Positions 23,625 through 35,550 of a stretch of DNA of 64,000 bases are shown in pieces (position 1 is the stretch's first letter; each line of letters begins with the position of its first letter). The notes under the pieces are model-generated. The model was not told where the DNA came from and ran no database searches. It saw nothing but the letters and a program-made list of their open reading frames with translations. The stretch spans positions 943,014 to 1,007,013 of the forward strand of contig UESW01003829.1 in NCBI GenBank assembly GCA_900491605.1, written 5' to 3'. The stretch is from Calamus simplicifolius. Taxonomy: Eukaryota; Streptophyta; Magnoliopsida; Arecales; Arecaceae. The translations under genes were made by a program, and so were the position numbers.

Positions 23625-24225
23625 CTAAGCATCGTCATACTCTATAACGCCCATGTGAGCAGTATGCTCATGAAAGACCTTGGGCGGCACCCTTTGTAAG
23701 GGGATTGTAACCATGGAGTTTGTCCCTGTATGCTCTATAGAAATCTGACCACTCTGTACTCTTTCCTTTACAACCAGGAACTTGATGTCAATATGCTTTG
23801 ACTTGATCAAGCTCCTATTGTTGTTGGAATATAATACGACTGACTTGTTGTCATAAAATAACTTTAGCGGTCTTTCAATTCCTTCCAATATGCGCAGCCC
23901 AGTGACAATTTTTCAGCCATATCCCATGATTGGATGCTTCATAACATGCTATAAATTCTGCTGCCATGGTAGAAGAAGCTATGAGTGTCTGTTTTGTACT
24001 TCTCCAAGAAATAGCCCCACCACCTAACAGATATACATAGCCCGAAGTGGATCTTTTACTATCTTGGCATCCCGCAAAGTCGGAGTCAGAATACCCAATG
24101 ATCTCAAAATGATCTGATCTCCTATATGTGAGCATGTAATCTATTGTTCTTTTCAGATATCTCATAACCCTTTTGGCTGCTTTCCAGTGATCCATACCTG
24201 GGTTGCTTAAATATCTGCCTAACAC
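23625..24225 (-). pseudogene. Copia element 1 RNase H
   Basis: The frame 23875-24225 shows the Copia RNase H blocks WKAAKRVMRYLKRT, GYSDSDFAGCQDSKRSTSGY, WRSTKQTLIASSTMAAEF and ACYEASNHGIWLKN. A frameshift then moves the last part, YDNKSVVLYSNN...SKHIDIKFLVVKERV, to 23625-23888. The conserved Asp and Glu residues are present, but the frame break splits the domain. Confidence 0.78.
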
Positions 24226-24281
24226 TCCAACAATGTACGCAATATCCGGACGCGTACAAACTTAAGCATACATTAGACTCC

Positions 24282-25089
24282 CTACAACGAAGCATAAGGA
24301 ATCTTCTGCATCTCTTCAACTTCAAGGTTTCCTTTTGGGCACTGATTAATACTGAATTTATCTCCTTTAGCAACAGGGGTATCATTTGGTTTGCAATTTT
24401 GCATGCCAAATCTCTTAAGTACTTTATCGATATAGCTCCTTTGTGATAATCCAAGGATACCCTGAGAACGATCTCGATGTATCTGGATTTCCAATACAAA
24501 GGAGGACGTCACCAAGATCTTTCATTTGAAAATTGCTTGATAGAAATCTCTTGGTTTCGTGCAACATGCCTATATTTTTGGCAAGCAAAATGTCATCCAC
24601 ATACAAAACCAGAAAAATGTATTTACTCCCACTGAACTTGTGATACACACAGTCATCAACTGCATTTACTTCAAAATTAAATGAGAGAATTATTTGATGA
24701 AATTTGTGGTACCATTGACGAGAAGCTTGCTTTAACCCATAAATGGATTTTGTCAATTTGCAAACAATTTTCTTTGAGTCTCCTGACACAGTTTTCTGGT
24801 TGTACCATATAAATTGTCTCATCAATGTTCCATTGAGTAACACCGTCTTGACATCCATTTGATGGAGTTCCATATCATACTTTGCAACAAGAGCCATGAT
24901 TGTCCTAAAAGAGTCCTTCGATGAAACTGGAGAGGTCTCTTTAAAGTCAATCCCTTCCTTTTGAGTATAGCCTTTAGCCACAAGATGAGCTTTATACCTT
25001 TCCACATTACCCTTTGAATCCCGTTTGGTCTTAAAAATCCATTTGCAACCAATGGATTTCATACCTTCTAGTAATGGACAAGTTCCCAA
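24282..25089 (-). pseudogene. Copia element 1 reverse transcriptase
   Basis: The main frame (24424-25089) begins near GCKWIFKTKRDSKGNVERYKA and continues through QMDVKTVLLNGTL (motif A, Ala/Phe changed), SIYGLKQASRQWYHKF and LVLYVDDILLA (YVDD catalytic motif intact). It then shifts frame near 24490, and the following frame (24282-24515) carries GILGLSQRSYIDKVLKRF. The linker upstream (25229-25441) ends in PLRRSTRERR, typical of the integrase-RT spacer. Several substitutions and a frameshift make it inactive. Confidence 0.78.
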
Positions 25090-25495
25090 ACTTTATTATC
25101 TTGCATAGACTTATACTCTTCTTTCATTGCTTCAATCCTTTTCTGAATTGGAACCTTGTATGGCTTGAAGGAAGTTGACAGGATCATCTTTCATCACGCC
25201 ATTATTTTCCTCATGTTCTGAAGAAACACTATATAATCATCTGAAATAGCATTCTTCTTTCTCTAGTGGATCGCCGCAAAGGCACTTGTTCTTGATGCAC
25301 TTGTTCTTGAGGTTGTTGAGTTTGTACCTCTGAGGGTTGAACAATAATTTCTTGTTGTTCTGGAATTGCAACTTGATCATTATCAAAAGCAATTATAGGA
25401 ATAAAAACTAGCTGCTCTTCAACAAGAGTAGTAGTTTCCAATTCCTCCTCAAAGACAAATTCTCTAACTTTATTTTTCCCCCAAACTCAATATCC

Positions 25496-26079
25496 TCAAA
25501 GAACGTTGCAGTTTCCCGTCTCAAAAATTATTCTTAATTTGGGATCATAAAACTTGTAACCCTTGGATCGCTCAGAATACCCAACAAAATAGCTACTCAC
25601 TGTCCTGGAGTCCAATTTCTTTTCATGTGGCCTATAAGGCCTTGCCTTAGCTGGACATCCCCAAACATGAAAATACTTTAGGCTAGGCTTTCGTCCTATC
25701 AAACTCATAAGGTGTTTTGACAGTGCTTTAGTTGGTACTCTATTCAGAATGTAGGCTACTGTCTTTAGTATCATTCAACTCTATTTCTAGAGATGTAACC
25801 TAAATGCTTATGCCACAATGTTTCTGAATTTTTATTGCAAATTTTATGCTTAGTATCTTGTGATTCCATATTCAGGGTTTCATTATAAGAAACAATAGTA
25901 TCAAGCAAATATAGATTGTCATGCACCATAAGAGAACCAGTTCCAATAATATTTGAATTTAACGAAAGACTAAACTGACTATTTCCAAATGAACAACAAT
26001 ATCCTAATTTGTTCAAAGCTGAAATAGAAACCAAATTTCGTCTGGATGACGGTACTACAAAAGTGTCTTTCAAATCCAA
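25496..26079 (-). pseudogene. Copia element 1 GAG-pre-integrase joined to integrase C-terminal part
   Basis: The frame 25771-26079 gives FVVPSSRRNLVSISAL... and ends in LWHKHLGYISRNRVE, the HHCC-type pre-integrase motif start. The next frame (25496-25774) resumes with KTVAYILNRVPTKALSK and then WGCPAKARPY...DSRTVSSYFVGYSERSKGYKFY, the region after the integrase core. The intervening CX2C motif and the D,D-35-E catalytic core, roughly 550 bp judged against element 2, are missing at about 25772. Confidence 0.75.
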
Positions 26080-26830
26080 AAATAACCAGAACTTAATAAC
26101 AATCTAAAATGCCAATTGCCTCTACATCTACTGACTTGCCATCTCGTATAAATGCATCTTTCAGTATCAGTTGGTTTTCGGTAGCTCAGGCAACCCTGCA
26201 TTGAAAAACTGATGTTAGTAGTAGCACCAGAATCTAACTATCAAGTGTTTCTTGGTACTAAAGCTATATTCACTTCAGAACATACCAATTTAAGAAATGT
26301 ACCTTTCTTTTCATGCCATGCATGATACTTGGAACATTCCTTCTTCATATGTCCAAACTTCTTGCAAAGAAACAACTTTCCTTATCCTGATTTTGTTTCT
26401 TCTTTACTGGACCTTTAGCAGCTTATTCTTTCTTTTCTTGCCTTTATCCTTGCCCTTTTCCTTAGAGGTACTTACCAAGTGAGCACTTTCAGTCTTCTCT
26501 TGCTTCAATCTCTTTCTTCTTGCACATAATATGAAATGAGCTCATTAAGAGTCCATTTCTCCTTCTGGCAGTTGTAACTGACCTTAAATTGACTGAACTG
26601 ATTAGGTAGAGAGATCAGTACCAGATGCACAAGCAAGTCTTCTGACATTTCAAGTTTTAGTGCCTTAAGCTTTAAAGCAAGATGGACATTTCCATAATGT
26701 ACTCCCTTATGTTTCCTTTGCCCTTGAAGTTATTACCATTAAGGACGGCACTGAATTGAGGTTAGCAGAAATATTAGCAACATTAGCTGTAAAATAAAAG
26801 CAATACATAAATAACATGCTCATATAAATA
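26080..26830 (-). pseudogene. Copia element 1 gag remnant with zinc knuckle
   Basis: No long frame survives. On the - strand a degenerate gag can be followed, including a CKKFGHMKKEC segment of the CX2CX4HX4C nucleocapsid knuckle near 26330-26370. The residue where the first Cys is expected reads Leu in that frame, which may reflect a small indel. Upstream (26500-26760) are gag-like fragments in shifting frames. It is too broken to yield a protein. Confidence 0.55.
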
Positions 26831-28547
26831 ATTAATACCAAATATTAATAAATTTAAATAATGGTAAATCACATCTCAAGATACCCAGTGCAACATTAAT
26901 ATCAAGTCTTTGGACAGTAATATTAACTGCTAGTGGTACTCTTGTTGTAATGATCAAACACTAACAATAATGCATGTCAAATAATAAATCTATCTTTGGA
27001 TCGACTTATTACTCACATGTAAAACCTTATAATCATTACGTGTTTACCATCACACATATGCGTAGTTCGGCCAAGCATTAACCTTCCTTTGGGCCGATTA
27101 ATACCCGCATGAAACATACATATACACAACATCCAACATCTTTCATGAACCATCTACACAAGAGAGGTCACTTTGGTGATATCTTTTTCAATTAGTTCAA
27201 TTTCGAACGATGGACAAATTTATTAGGCATAAAAATACCATTAATTTGAATTTGATTGAACCTTTTAAAAAAATAACGATATGTTATTATGTAGTTCCAA
27301 CTCAATCTTTATAACAGAAAAATAATTTATCCTAATGGATAAACTTTGCTTTATGGAACCAATTAAACCATACAGAAGGAGGTTGCTCATGCTCATCAAA
27401 CGGTGAGATATTGGAAGCCTAAAAACTAGCCAGAGATAACAAAATCCTTTCCATGCATTAAATGCCATGCATTAATAAGATTCTATGCATTAAATGCTCC
27501 CCTTTGGTGCCACCTAACTCCCTTGGAGTTTGGAGACCCACGGAACAGTGGAGGCACGTATCCCATTAAAAAAAATTCCTACCAGCCGTTCCTTTCCTGT
27601 GAGGCGCTAAAAGCCCGAAAAGTTGCGAAAGGCCATAAAGCGGTTAGTTGCAATCTTAACCCTTCACACAACTCCAATGCCCAAGTTTGTTATTCCCATG
27701 ATTTTCTTCCGATTTTCTTTATCCATGGTTTGAGATGTCTAACCACCAGATTTTTGAAAAGATTTTCTAGATTTTCATCCAGATTCCCATCCGATTCTTT
27801 CCTCTCCAAATACGCCCGGGTTTCTTTCCAAATCTCATGCACGTAAAATTTCCGTGAAGAGAAGAAAAGAAGGCGTGAGATGGTGCTGGTTTTCCTTTAA
27901 TTCCTCTCACCGGTTTGGCTTCACGTGATACATTTTCTTCTCTTGACTCCACGTGATCCTTCCGAATTTGTTGACCATGTGTTGACTAGAAACCCCTTTC
28001 CTTCACTTCAGGCTTGAACGCAATGCGTTCAATTCCAACAGAAAAAAAAAATTCCCACAAAATTTGGAATACTTGCATGAGAAATGGATTTTCCCCATGA
28101 AACGTGGAACTCCAACCGCCATATCCCAACGCCTTCATAGAATCTCACATGAAGCCATATCCATGAGGGGAAACCGTGAAGTCTCTTGAGAAGGAGATGG
28201 GATTTTTTTTTAATTTTGTACGTTCATGCAAAGACATGAGAGGCCTCTCTCTTCCCCAACACCATGTCCTAACGCTTACGATCTCTTGAGCAGATCCTGA
28301 AGAGCATTATCTCGGGAACTTATCGGTATGAGGGGAAGGGAATCTCCATTTCAGCACCCTCTGTTAACGCCCTGATGGAATCCACCATCAGTGGCCAAAT
28401 TTCCAACAAAAATTGGAATTCACGCAACGCGTTCGGTTCCCTCCGTGAAGAAAAGCGGACATGTTTGGGAAAAATTAAGACAACACATGGATCTTAATCC
28501 ATAAAGAACTAAACTAAATTTATTCCTAATGATTCAATATGAATAGG

Positions 28548-28561
28548 GCTCTGATACCAAT
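28548..28561 (-). other. Primer-binding site of Copia element 1
   Basis: The - strand reads AATTGGTATCAGAGC immediately inside the 5' LTR. TGGTATCAGAGC is the usual plant Copia primer site, complementary to the 3' end of initiator tRNA-Met. Confidence 0.85.
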
Positions 28562-29027
28562 TGTTAGAAATTAGATCCGAACCTTTGGTGAAGACCATCA
28601 CCATGAAGCCCAAAATCATTCATGTTTAATCATCAAGAATCCATAATTAATAAGGATTGCTCTGTAGAATCCTGCGGTTGGCCTTCCAGATCAACACGTA
28701 CTCCCAGAGAGCCCTTTAGAATTTTCTCTAGGCTCTTCTTTCTGATGATGGGATTCAGAGAAGAAGGTCGTACGTGCGATCCAAGGACCATAAACTATAT
28801 ATAGATAATTTAATTATTATCTTTTAGTATTTCTATTTTAGCCCATCATAAAAATAGAAATAATCCCTTAGGTCTCTACACATTAAAGGGCCACACCTAA
28901 TTAGATACATTAAAGCCCAAATCATGAAACCTTCGCTGATCATTTTTAATTGGGCTTGACCTTATTTGACAGTCCGCAACACATAATTTTTCACATATAA
29001 GCCCAATGTTGGATTAAAAATCCAACA
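28562..29027 (-). repeat. Copia element 1, 5' LTR
   Basis: 466-bp repeat, the partner of 22702-23191, with TG..CA ends on both strands (tgttagaaat...atccaaca on +). A TATATATAG box on the - strand near 28796-28805 is a plausible promoter element in U3. Differences from the 3' LTR are numerous, so the insertion is older than elements 2 and 3 or has been accumulating indels. Confidence 0.88.
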
Positions 29028-29032
29028 ACATG

Positions 29033-31350
29033 CACTGCTGGACATATCAAATCCTACATAGCTATCATGCTCATCTTTTAAGACGGTGCTTTTACAACAT
29101 GCTCATGGCTAGTGATGGTGCTTCTTCCACTTTCCATTTGGTGAAGCTTGCTACAGCATGTATCTTGAATTTGCTCATCTTGATGTAGTTACTGCTACAA
29201 GAAGAATTCACCTTTAATCTGATTATCTGTAGTATTTTCGATAATACAATTATGAAATCAAGGTTTGCTATATCAGGTATTGGTACCTTGGTATTGGACC
29301 AATATGATTTGGTATGGGGCATACTAGACTTAACTGGTGGCATACAGAATAAGTAAATCAAGAGGTCCCAACCTATGAACTATCTCAAACAGGAGGGTTT
29401 GAATTGATTCGGTTTAGGATGGTTCGATATGTTCAGTACGCGGTATAAGGATGGTACGGATAGTTTGGGATGATTCACCCTTATACTGAATTAGGAGGCC
29501 AAACTGCCTTGCTTTTGGACAGGTTTGGTTTGGGTCACCCTGAATCATCCTAAGTGGCTAACCCTGTATAAAACTAATATAAAACTCTTCATTGTTAGCT
29601 TTTGGTGATCACTTTGCTTCATTTGACCTTCACTACTGTTATAGTAAATTGATGACTTGTTTCCTTGACCAGTCTGGCCAGATGTTATTAATGGTTGTCC
29701 TTGTGGTGATTGAATTTGTTGTTGCTCTTTCTCCCACCACTCTGAAGCCTCCTTGACTTTCATTAACACCGTTGTACCTCGGATAGACAATTCTATTCTG
29801 AACCTCCATGTCGAAGTTTCCAAGTCTTTATTAATGCCAACTAGTCTCTTAATCCTTCCTATCAATGTTCTATTAGTGGCTTTGAGATTTTCCCTGGAGT
29901 TTCTTTCCCTTTGAAAGGGTAAGAGACAAAATATGATCCTTACCTCAACAAAATGGCTTATGGGGAATGAGATTAATTTCCTGGCAGTGTTATTTCCAAC
30001 TCTAGCATTATAATCTCTACCTTAATAAATTGCAACTTGTGACTAGCCTAGGTAGATTGATCTAGATTATCACCTTATATGCCAGATTTTCCCCTACATG
30101 CTATACCTACACTCCAAGAAAGCTTGCAGACCCCTTCACCAAGACTTTGTTTTGTAACATTAGTCTCTGATTGGCATTTTGTTTATATGATCTATTACAA
30201 TTTGAGGATATAAGAGATGTTGTATGTGGTTGATTTATCCTCCTGAGTGTGATATTTAAAGGTTCTAATTATATAAAATGTTTTATGATCTTGTTTAGCC
30301 TGTCATTAGTAGTTCATTGCATTATTGCATCCACTCCGATACCTGTTCCTCAAACTTGACGAAAATATTTCAGCTTCTGAACTCTCTACTTTTGCGTTAA
30401 GGACCTCTGGATGGATGTAAAGATCCATTTTTCAGGTTTTGGAGTTGTCTGACTGAATAAAATAATGAAAAATAATAAACTTGATATCAATATATTTGAT
30501 GAATACAAGGGAAAAACTGGAGGAGCTCAAAAGAGATTATTTATGAAAGGAAAGCTGATCCAAATATGAGAGCTGGTTAACCCCTTTTGACTGAAAAAAC
30601 CAATTTATCTTTCAGGTAAGTTCTAATCAGGTCCATCTTTGTATCAGATTCAGGTGGGATTGAGATATAAAATTTTTATCAGACTGGATTCAGATACAGG
30701 GATAGAAAATTTTGAGTACTTTGGGATCTGGATTCAGATATCTGAATACTTGATGTCTTAATAAAATAAAAACATCTATTTGTCCTGATTTTCGAATCTA
30801 AATCATGCTTTCACATAGGCTTGATGAAATCATAGGCAAGTCATTAGAGGGCAATCATTGTTTTGCCTTTTTAATTATATCATATCATGTTAGCCATTGT
30901 TATTGGACTTTAATACAATATCCATTTTGTAGCAAATTTCCTTCAAAATCCATTTTATATCAAGAGTAATATCTGATTTATAACTCTATGCATCTGACTA
31001 ATAACTGATTTATATCCCTTTCCATTTAGAAAAAGGAAAATGTCTAAATTTCGGTATTCATTTAATATCCATACCTGTATTCATCATATCCACCAAGTAA
31101 ATAATGGATTTGAATATGGATATACCATATCTGATCCATATTCAGTCCCTTTTCCACTCAGCTGTCTTTTCTTTTTGCCATCTTCAGTTCCACTGGAGCG
31201 ACTTTAGAATACTTTGGCTAGATTGTTGTTATTAGTTATGTGATACTCACTCCAATGAATGTAACCATACTGCAAATATTTAAGTCACTTTTCAGACCAT
31301 ACATTTTTGTAGAATCAGTATTAATTTATTTTTTTTGAATTTTGATACAG
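29033..31350. other. Upstream/leader-intron DNA of the TCHQD gene
   Basis: T-rich non-coding sequence ending in a strong acceptor (T-rich tract, then tttgatacag at 31341-31350). The interval 29390-29560 contains degenerate 'ggttcggta'-type repetition. No host exon is recognised. Confidence 0.5.
29545..29865 (-). CDS. Unidentified open frame, 106 codons
   Basis: The frame begins MIGRIKRLVGINKDLETSTW, has a charged WWEKEQQQ stretch and a Gln/Ser-rich second half. It is open upstream of the Met for a further 13 or so codons, so the Met is not a clear start. I do not recognise the family. It sits inside what is probably intronic DNA of an opposite-strand gene, so it may be a retroelement gag fragment, a retrocopy piece or chance. 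Confidence 0.2.
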   Translation of the reverse strand: MIGRIKRLVGINKDLETSTWRFRIELSIRGTTVLMKVKEASEWWEKEQQQIQSPQGQPLITSGQTGQGNKSSIYYNSSEGQMKQSDHQKLTMKSFILVLYRVSHLG

Positions 31351-31352
31351 TC

Positions 31353-32255
31353 ATGCAGCTATATCATCATCCATACTCAATGGACAGCCAGAAAGTGCGG
31401 CTAGCACTGGAAGAGAAAGGCATTGATTATACTTCATACCATGTTAATCCTCTGACAGGAAAGAACATGGATGCTTCGTTCTTTCGCATGAACCAATCTG
31501 CAAAACTTCCTGTCTTCCAAAATGGCTCTCACATCATTTTCCGATCCATTGATATAATTCAGTGAGTTCTTTTAAGTTTCTCTACTTCAATATTTACTCT
31601 ATCTAGTTGTTATTGCATGAAACTTCTAGTGGGAGCCACTCTCTTTAATAGCACCTGACTTTATAGGTACATAGACAGACTCTCAGTCTCTCTAGATGGT
31701 GAGGATAAACCCATTGGTAGTGCAGTTATGGAATGGATGCAAAAGATTGAAGGTTGGAGTTCCAGGATATTCACCCTCTCTCATGTCCCAGACAAGCATC
31801 GCCTGTTTGTTTCCAAATTTGTTCGGCGGGTAGTCATTGCTCGCATGGCTGAAGTTCCAGATCTGGCCCGATTGTATCATCTGAAACTTCGAGAGGCCTA
31901 TGATACTGAAGACAAATTGAAGGATCCTAATGTCGTGAAACATAGCGCGGAAGAACTGGCTGAACTCCTTGATGATGCAGAAATGCAACTGAATGAGACA
32001 AAATATCTTGCTGGTGATGAATATACCATGGCTGATTCGATGTTTATTCCAGTGCTGGCTCGTTTATCTCTTCTTAAGCTGGAAAAGGAGTACATCACTT
32101 GCAGGCCAAAAATAGCAGAGTACTATAACTTGGTGAAGCACAGACCTAGTTATAAAGTGGTCATTGGCAAGTATTTCTTGGGATGGAGAAAACACCGGAC
32201 ATTAATGAAGACCTTGTTCTTTCTTGGCATAAGAAGCATGTTTAGAAGGTACTAG
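31353..32255 (+). CDS. TCHQD: Glutathione S-transferase, TCHQD class
   Basis: There are two coding exons, 31353-31561 and 31667-32255, joined with a GT..AG intron that splits the CAG codon in DIIQ|YIDRLS; the product is 265 aa. The start is MQLYHHPYSMDSQKVRLALEEKG, the standard TCHQD beginning. An open reading exists upstream, but the acceptor at 31350 marks it as intron. The N-terminal thioredoxin-fold GST domain (about 1-80) has the YSMDSQ active-site Ser region and the cis-Pro in KLPVFQNG. The all-alpha C-terminal domain (about 100-225) contains LDDAEMQLNETKYLAGDEYTMADSMFIPVL, with the conserved GDEYTMAD N-capping region. The tail (WRKHRTLMKTLFFLGIRSMFRRY) is basic and hydrophobic, compatible with the membrane association reported for this class. 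The name derives from similarity to bacterial tetrachlorohydroquinone dehalogenases; the plant substrate is not settled. The frame is intact. Confidence 0.92.
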
Positions 32256-32700
32256 AGATTGGTACTGCCGAAGGTTGTTTGGGAGATGCATCTGAAGGAC
32301 CAAGTGTACAGTGGTGACTGAATGCAGAAAAATATTTATAATAGAAGCAACAGCTGGAGTATGAGCGTAATGTGTTCCTCCAATATTTTTTTTGAAGGTA
32401 GGAACTTTGGGAAATAATAAACCAAGGGTGTTCTTGATGAGGTCAGATCCGGTTGGTTTGCATGGCTCTCAAATGGTTTGCATGGTTTTGTGTTTCTTTC
32501 CGCTTAAATTATATTTTTAACTCCCATGGATAAGAAAAGTCATCCTTTTGTATGATGATGCTTTTTTTTCTTCTATCCCGAGAATGTATTACTTGTAATG
32601 GGGTCGAAGTAATGTTGCCACATATTGTCTTGAACTCTCTTTGTTATTTAATTTGTTGTTTTGATGTATAGTGTTTGGTCAGAAATTAGTATTTATTCAT
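32256..32700 (+). other. Probable 3' UTR of TCHQD
   Basis: T-rich sequence downstream of the stop contains several AATAAA-like words, such as aataataaacc near 32413. It grades into unassigned DNA, and no exact polyadenylation site can be called. Confidence 0.4.
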
Positions 32701-33528
32701 TGCTATTTGCGTCATGAACTCTGTCTGTGCGAGTTGAACTGCCCTTCGTAGTTCATGGAATTCGTGGATTGAATTTTTCTTATTTTTCTTGGGCCAATGT
32801 TGTGAGGGCTCCGGGGGTGCTTGAGAGCTTGTACCGAGGTACTACTAGTCCATCATTCTCGTGTCTGCTGAACTATTCTTTTTAACGCCTATCTGGTCAA
32901 CCGACAGCGTTTATGACAAGGTTACAGAAAGTTGATGTCAACGGTCTAGATTCAAGTTCTGCTCTATTTTTTCACCTAATAATTTTCTCTCGTACTGGTT
33001 CTTGGGGGGTAATAAAAGGAAAAGCAGTCTATAGAGTAGAATGAGTTATTATTCTTCTTGTAAGCGTGCTGCAGGTTTTGAAGCTTAAAAAGCCATGGCG
33101 TGAGACTTGCATGACCTTCAAGGAAGGAATCCACCGTTCAGCAACCTTAATTACAAGTTCGTACACACCAGACATGATGAGTCTGCAGGCGATTCGCGGA
33201 AAACATTGCACATCTAGGGCTCGAGTCTTATGATATCAATCACATGAATGGTCCCATATATGCACCATGATGCTAAAATTTGTCTGTGGTTTGGTTGTAT
33301 AGCTTTTTTAAAATTAAATGGATGTCCTCTAGTTAGATTTTTGACACGTCCAACGTAGCATTATTTAAAACCAGGTTAACCCAAGCAAGATTTAAGAAAA
33401 GAAGCTAGACAAAGGATTTTGCATTGGAATCTCTCGAAGCTGCATGTATATTGTTTTTACTGTTTTTAGAAGAATATGGTATTTAAGAAGGTACTAATGA
33501 GGTTACACTATGATAAACTTGTTTCATG
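32701..33528. other. Intergenic DNA, nothing recognised
   Basis: No domain-bearing frame and no repeat noticed on either strand. Confidence 0.45.
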
Positions 33529-33876
33529 CATAGTTGTTAGAGTCGAATCAAACCGGCCGATTGGACCGATTGAATAGGAACCCGAAGGTCAAGCCGGTCC
33601 AATTCTAACATAAAATCGGATGTGTAAATGATTCGGAATAATCTGATCAACCCATTCGGTTCACCCATGAATCGATCAATTCAGCCTGAATCGGATGGGG
33701 TCACAGATTTTATTATCATGTCAACCTTAAATTTTTTTATTAAAAATAATTTTTATTAATATAAATATATTTTTATATTAAAATAATTGATCGATGGTTC
33801 AATCAGTGATCCAACGGTTGAACTAGTGATCCGATGATCCGAGCTTTTGATCAGGTCAATGTTCGTGACAATTATG
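33529..33876. mobile_element. Small TIR element (MITE-like), ~348 bp
   Basis: The ends are an imperfect inverted pair: catagttgtta at 33529 against cataattgtca, the reverse complement of the sequence ending at 33876. Inward, the left arm (gaatcaaaccggccgattgg...) and right arm (...atccgagcttttgatcagg) are rich in ccgat/gatcgg words. There is no coding capacity. The size and ends suggest a MITE; the superfamily is not determined. Confidence 0.45.
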
Positions 33877-34261
33877 ATTTTATGTTGGTTTTCAAAGATA
33901 AAGAAGAATTTTCTATTATAATCAAACAAAAATCAAGAGGGTATGTCGGACAGGTCATAAGGCCCTCAACGCGTTCCTAGTTGCATGTTTCTTTTCTAAT
34001 AAACATGCATTATAAGTAGATATATCCTCGTGTATTACATGAGTGCATAAAAGTGGCTTTTTTTTTTTTTAGTTTGAACCAGTTTGACTTTATAATATAT
34101 ATTAGATTTAATTTATTTGAACATATTTTCACCATCTCTATGTCTTCATTTGTGTAATATTCTTGGCTTTTGGCAATAAAATTTATTTATTTAATTCTTT
34201 TCTTGAAGAAAGAAAAAAATACTTTTTAATTGTACATTATTATTAAATTTAAATCTTAAAG

Positions 34262-34337
<76 letters not shown>

Positions 34338-35535
34338 TACCACTTGCAACATTCAAAATCTGAAAAGTCTTAAGATAAATAATGTATATATTAGATAAAA
34401 AATATTTTTAAATTTTTAAAAAATTTAATTGGTTTGAGATTAAAATAAATAAATAATTTTTGTTTAAAAAAGTAGAAATGATAGAATGCAACTGAAATAA
34501 AACTTCTCTTGTTTAGTTTTGATAGGTTTATGATTGTTTTGATTCTTGATACCTTATATATGTATTCTTTGTTTGTACAATTAAAATAATCTTTAAAAGT
34601 TATTTATCTTATCTGTACATGTGGCAAAATGAAAAGTAGTTGAGTTTCTAATACAAACTTTTCAACTTCTTTATATATATTAAATTAGTAGAGCTTTTAT
34701 TTTAAAGATAATTAATTAATAAAAATAATTGTATTAAATATACAAATGTATTGAGGGTATTTAGTTAAAAAGTTGTTGAATGTTAAAACACGAGCTATTA
34801 AGGTTTTATTTCGTCCTTATCTTGATTTTGACCGGACTTCTTTCTATTCTTTTTTTTTTTTTTTCTTAAAGTAAGTTAAATGACTGTCCTCTGAGATTAT
34901 AAAAAAGCTAAATTTATTTATAATTCTTGTCATGTTATTACAAGCTGCCACATGAAGCACGCCCAGTACTGTATTTTTATAACATAAAGTTTTTTATGCA
35001 TCATGCATGATGCATAACGTGTGCATTGCACATGATGATTAATTTTATTCGTATGTATAGCTATGCACATTTTGATGATGTTTGAAAATATTTTTATTTT
35101 TTTTACATCGCATGCATGATTACATATATGTGCGATCAATCACCATTTATAATGATCGGGCAGCACTTTTCCTTTTTCATGACCATCCACGAAAGCACTC
35201 CTCCCTGCAGCCAGGGGAGCGGACGGAGCATACCAAGATCTCCAGTCGAGCATCAAGAGGCCATGAGGATCCCACAACGTGGTGCACAGGTCCTTTCCCT
35301 TTGTCGTGAAACGTTATAAAAATAATTAACACATTCGTATCTTAATTACCCCATTTAACACTCGTTAAAGATACGCATGTCTGAATATCAACTGGATTGT
35401 GCGACAGACATGAGATGACCGGATATAGATCAGTCAAATATCTCTAACAATATAATTTTGATTCATTTATTGGCAGATCAAATTTGAAAACCAAATTAAT
35501 CTAACCAATACAATATTAATAAATCGAATAAAGTT
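33877..35535. other. AT-rich intergenic DNA
   Basis: Contains the (TA)n tract described separately, poly(T) runs near 34060 and 34850, and a tgcatcatgcatgatgcat palindromic stretch near 34995-35015. No gene recognised. Confidence 0.45.
34264..34335. repeat. (TA)n microsatellite, about 36 units
   Basis: Uninterrupted TA dinucleotide run of about 72 bp. Confidence 0.95.
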
Positions 35536-35550
35536 AAACATATTTTTATT

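Larger units (their letters stand above)
22702..29027 (-). mobile_element. Copia element 1 (LTR retrotransposon, defective)
   Basis: Two LTRs (22702-23191 and 28562-29027) bound 5.4 kb of internal DNA and are flanked by a perfect 5-bp target duplication acatg (22697-22701 and 29028-29032). A tRNA-Met-type primer site (TGGTATCAGAGC on the - strand) abuts the 5' LTR. Internal order on the - strand is gag remnant, GAG-pre-integrase, integrase C-terminal part, RT and RNase H, which is the Copia order. The catalytic core of integrase is deleted at about 25772, and there are stops and frameshifts throughout, so the element cannot move by itself. It is distinct from elements 2 and 3 (different LTR). 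Confidence 0.92.

Noticed and set aside
31335..31352. Upstream start (NFDTV) for the TCHQD protein
   Set aside because: These codons overlap the T-rich tract and acceptor tttgatacag. The conserved family start is the ATG at 31353.
34995..35015. tgcatcatgcatgatgcat palindrome as a regulatory site
   Set aside because: It is an isolated short palindrome in AT-rich intergenic DNA with no gene nearby. Chance cannot be excluded.
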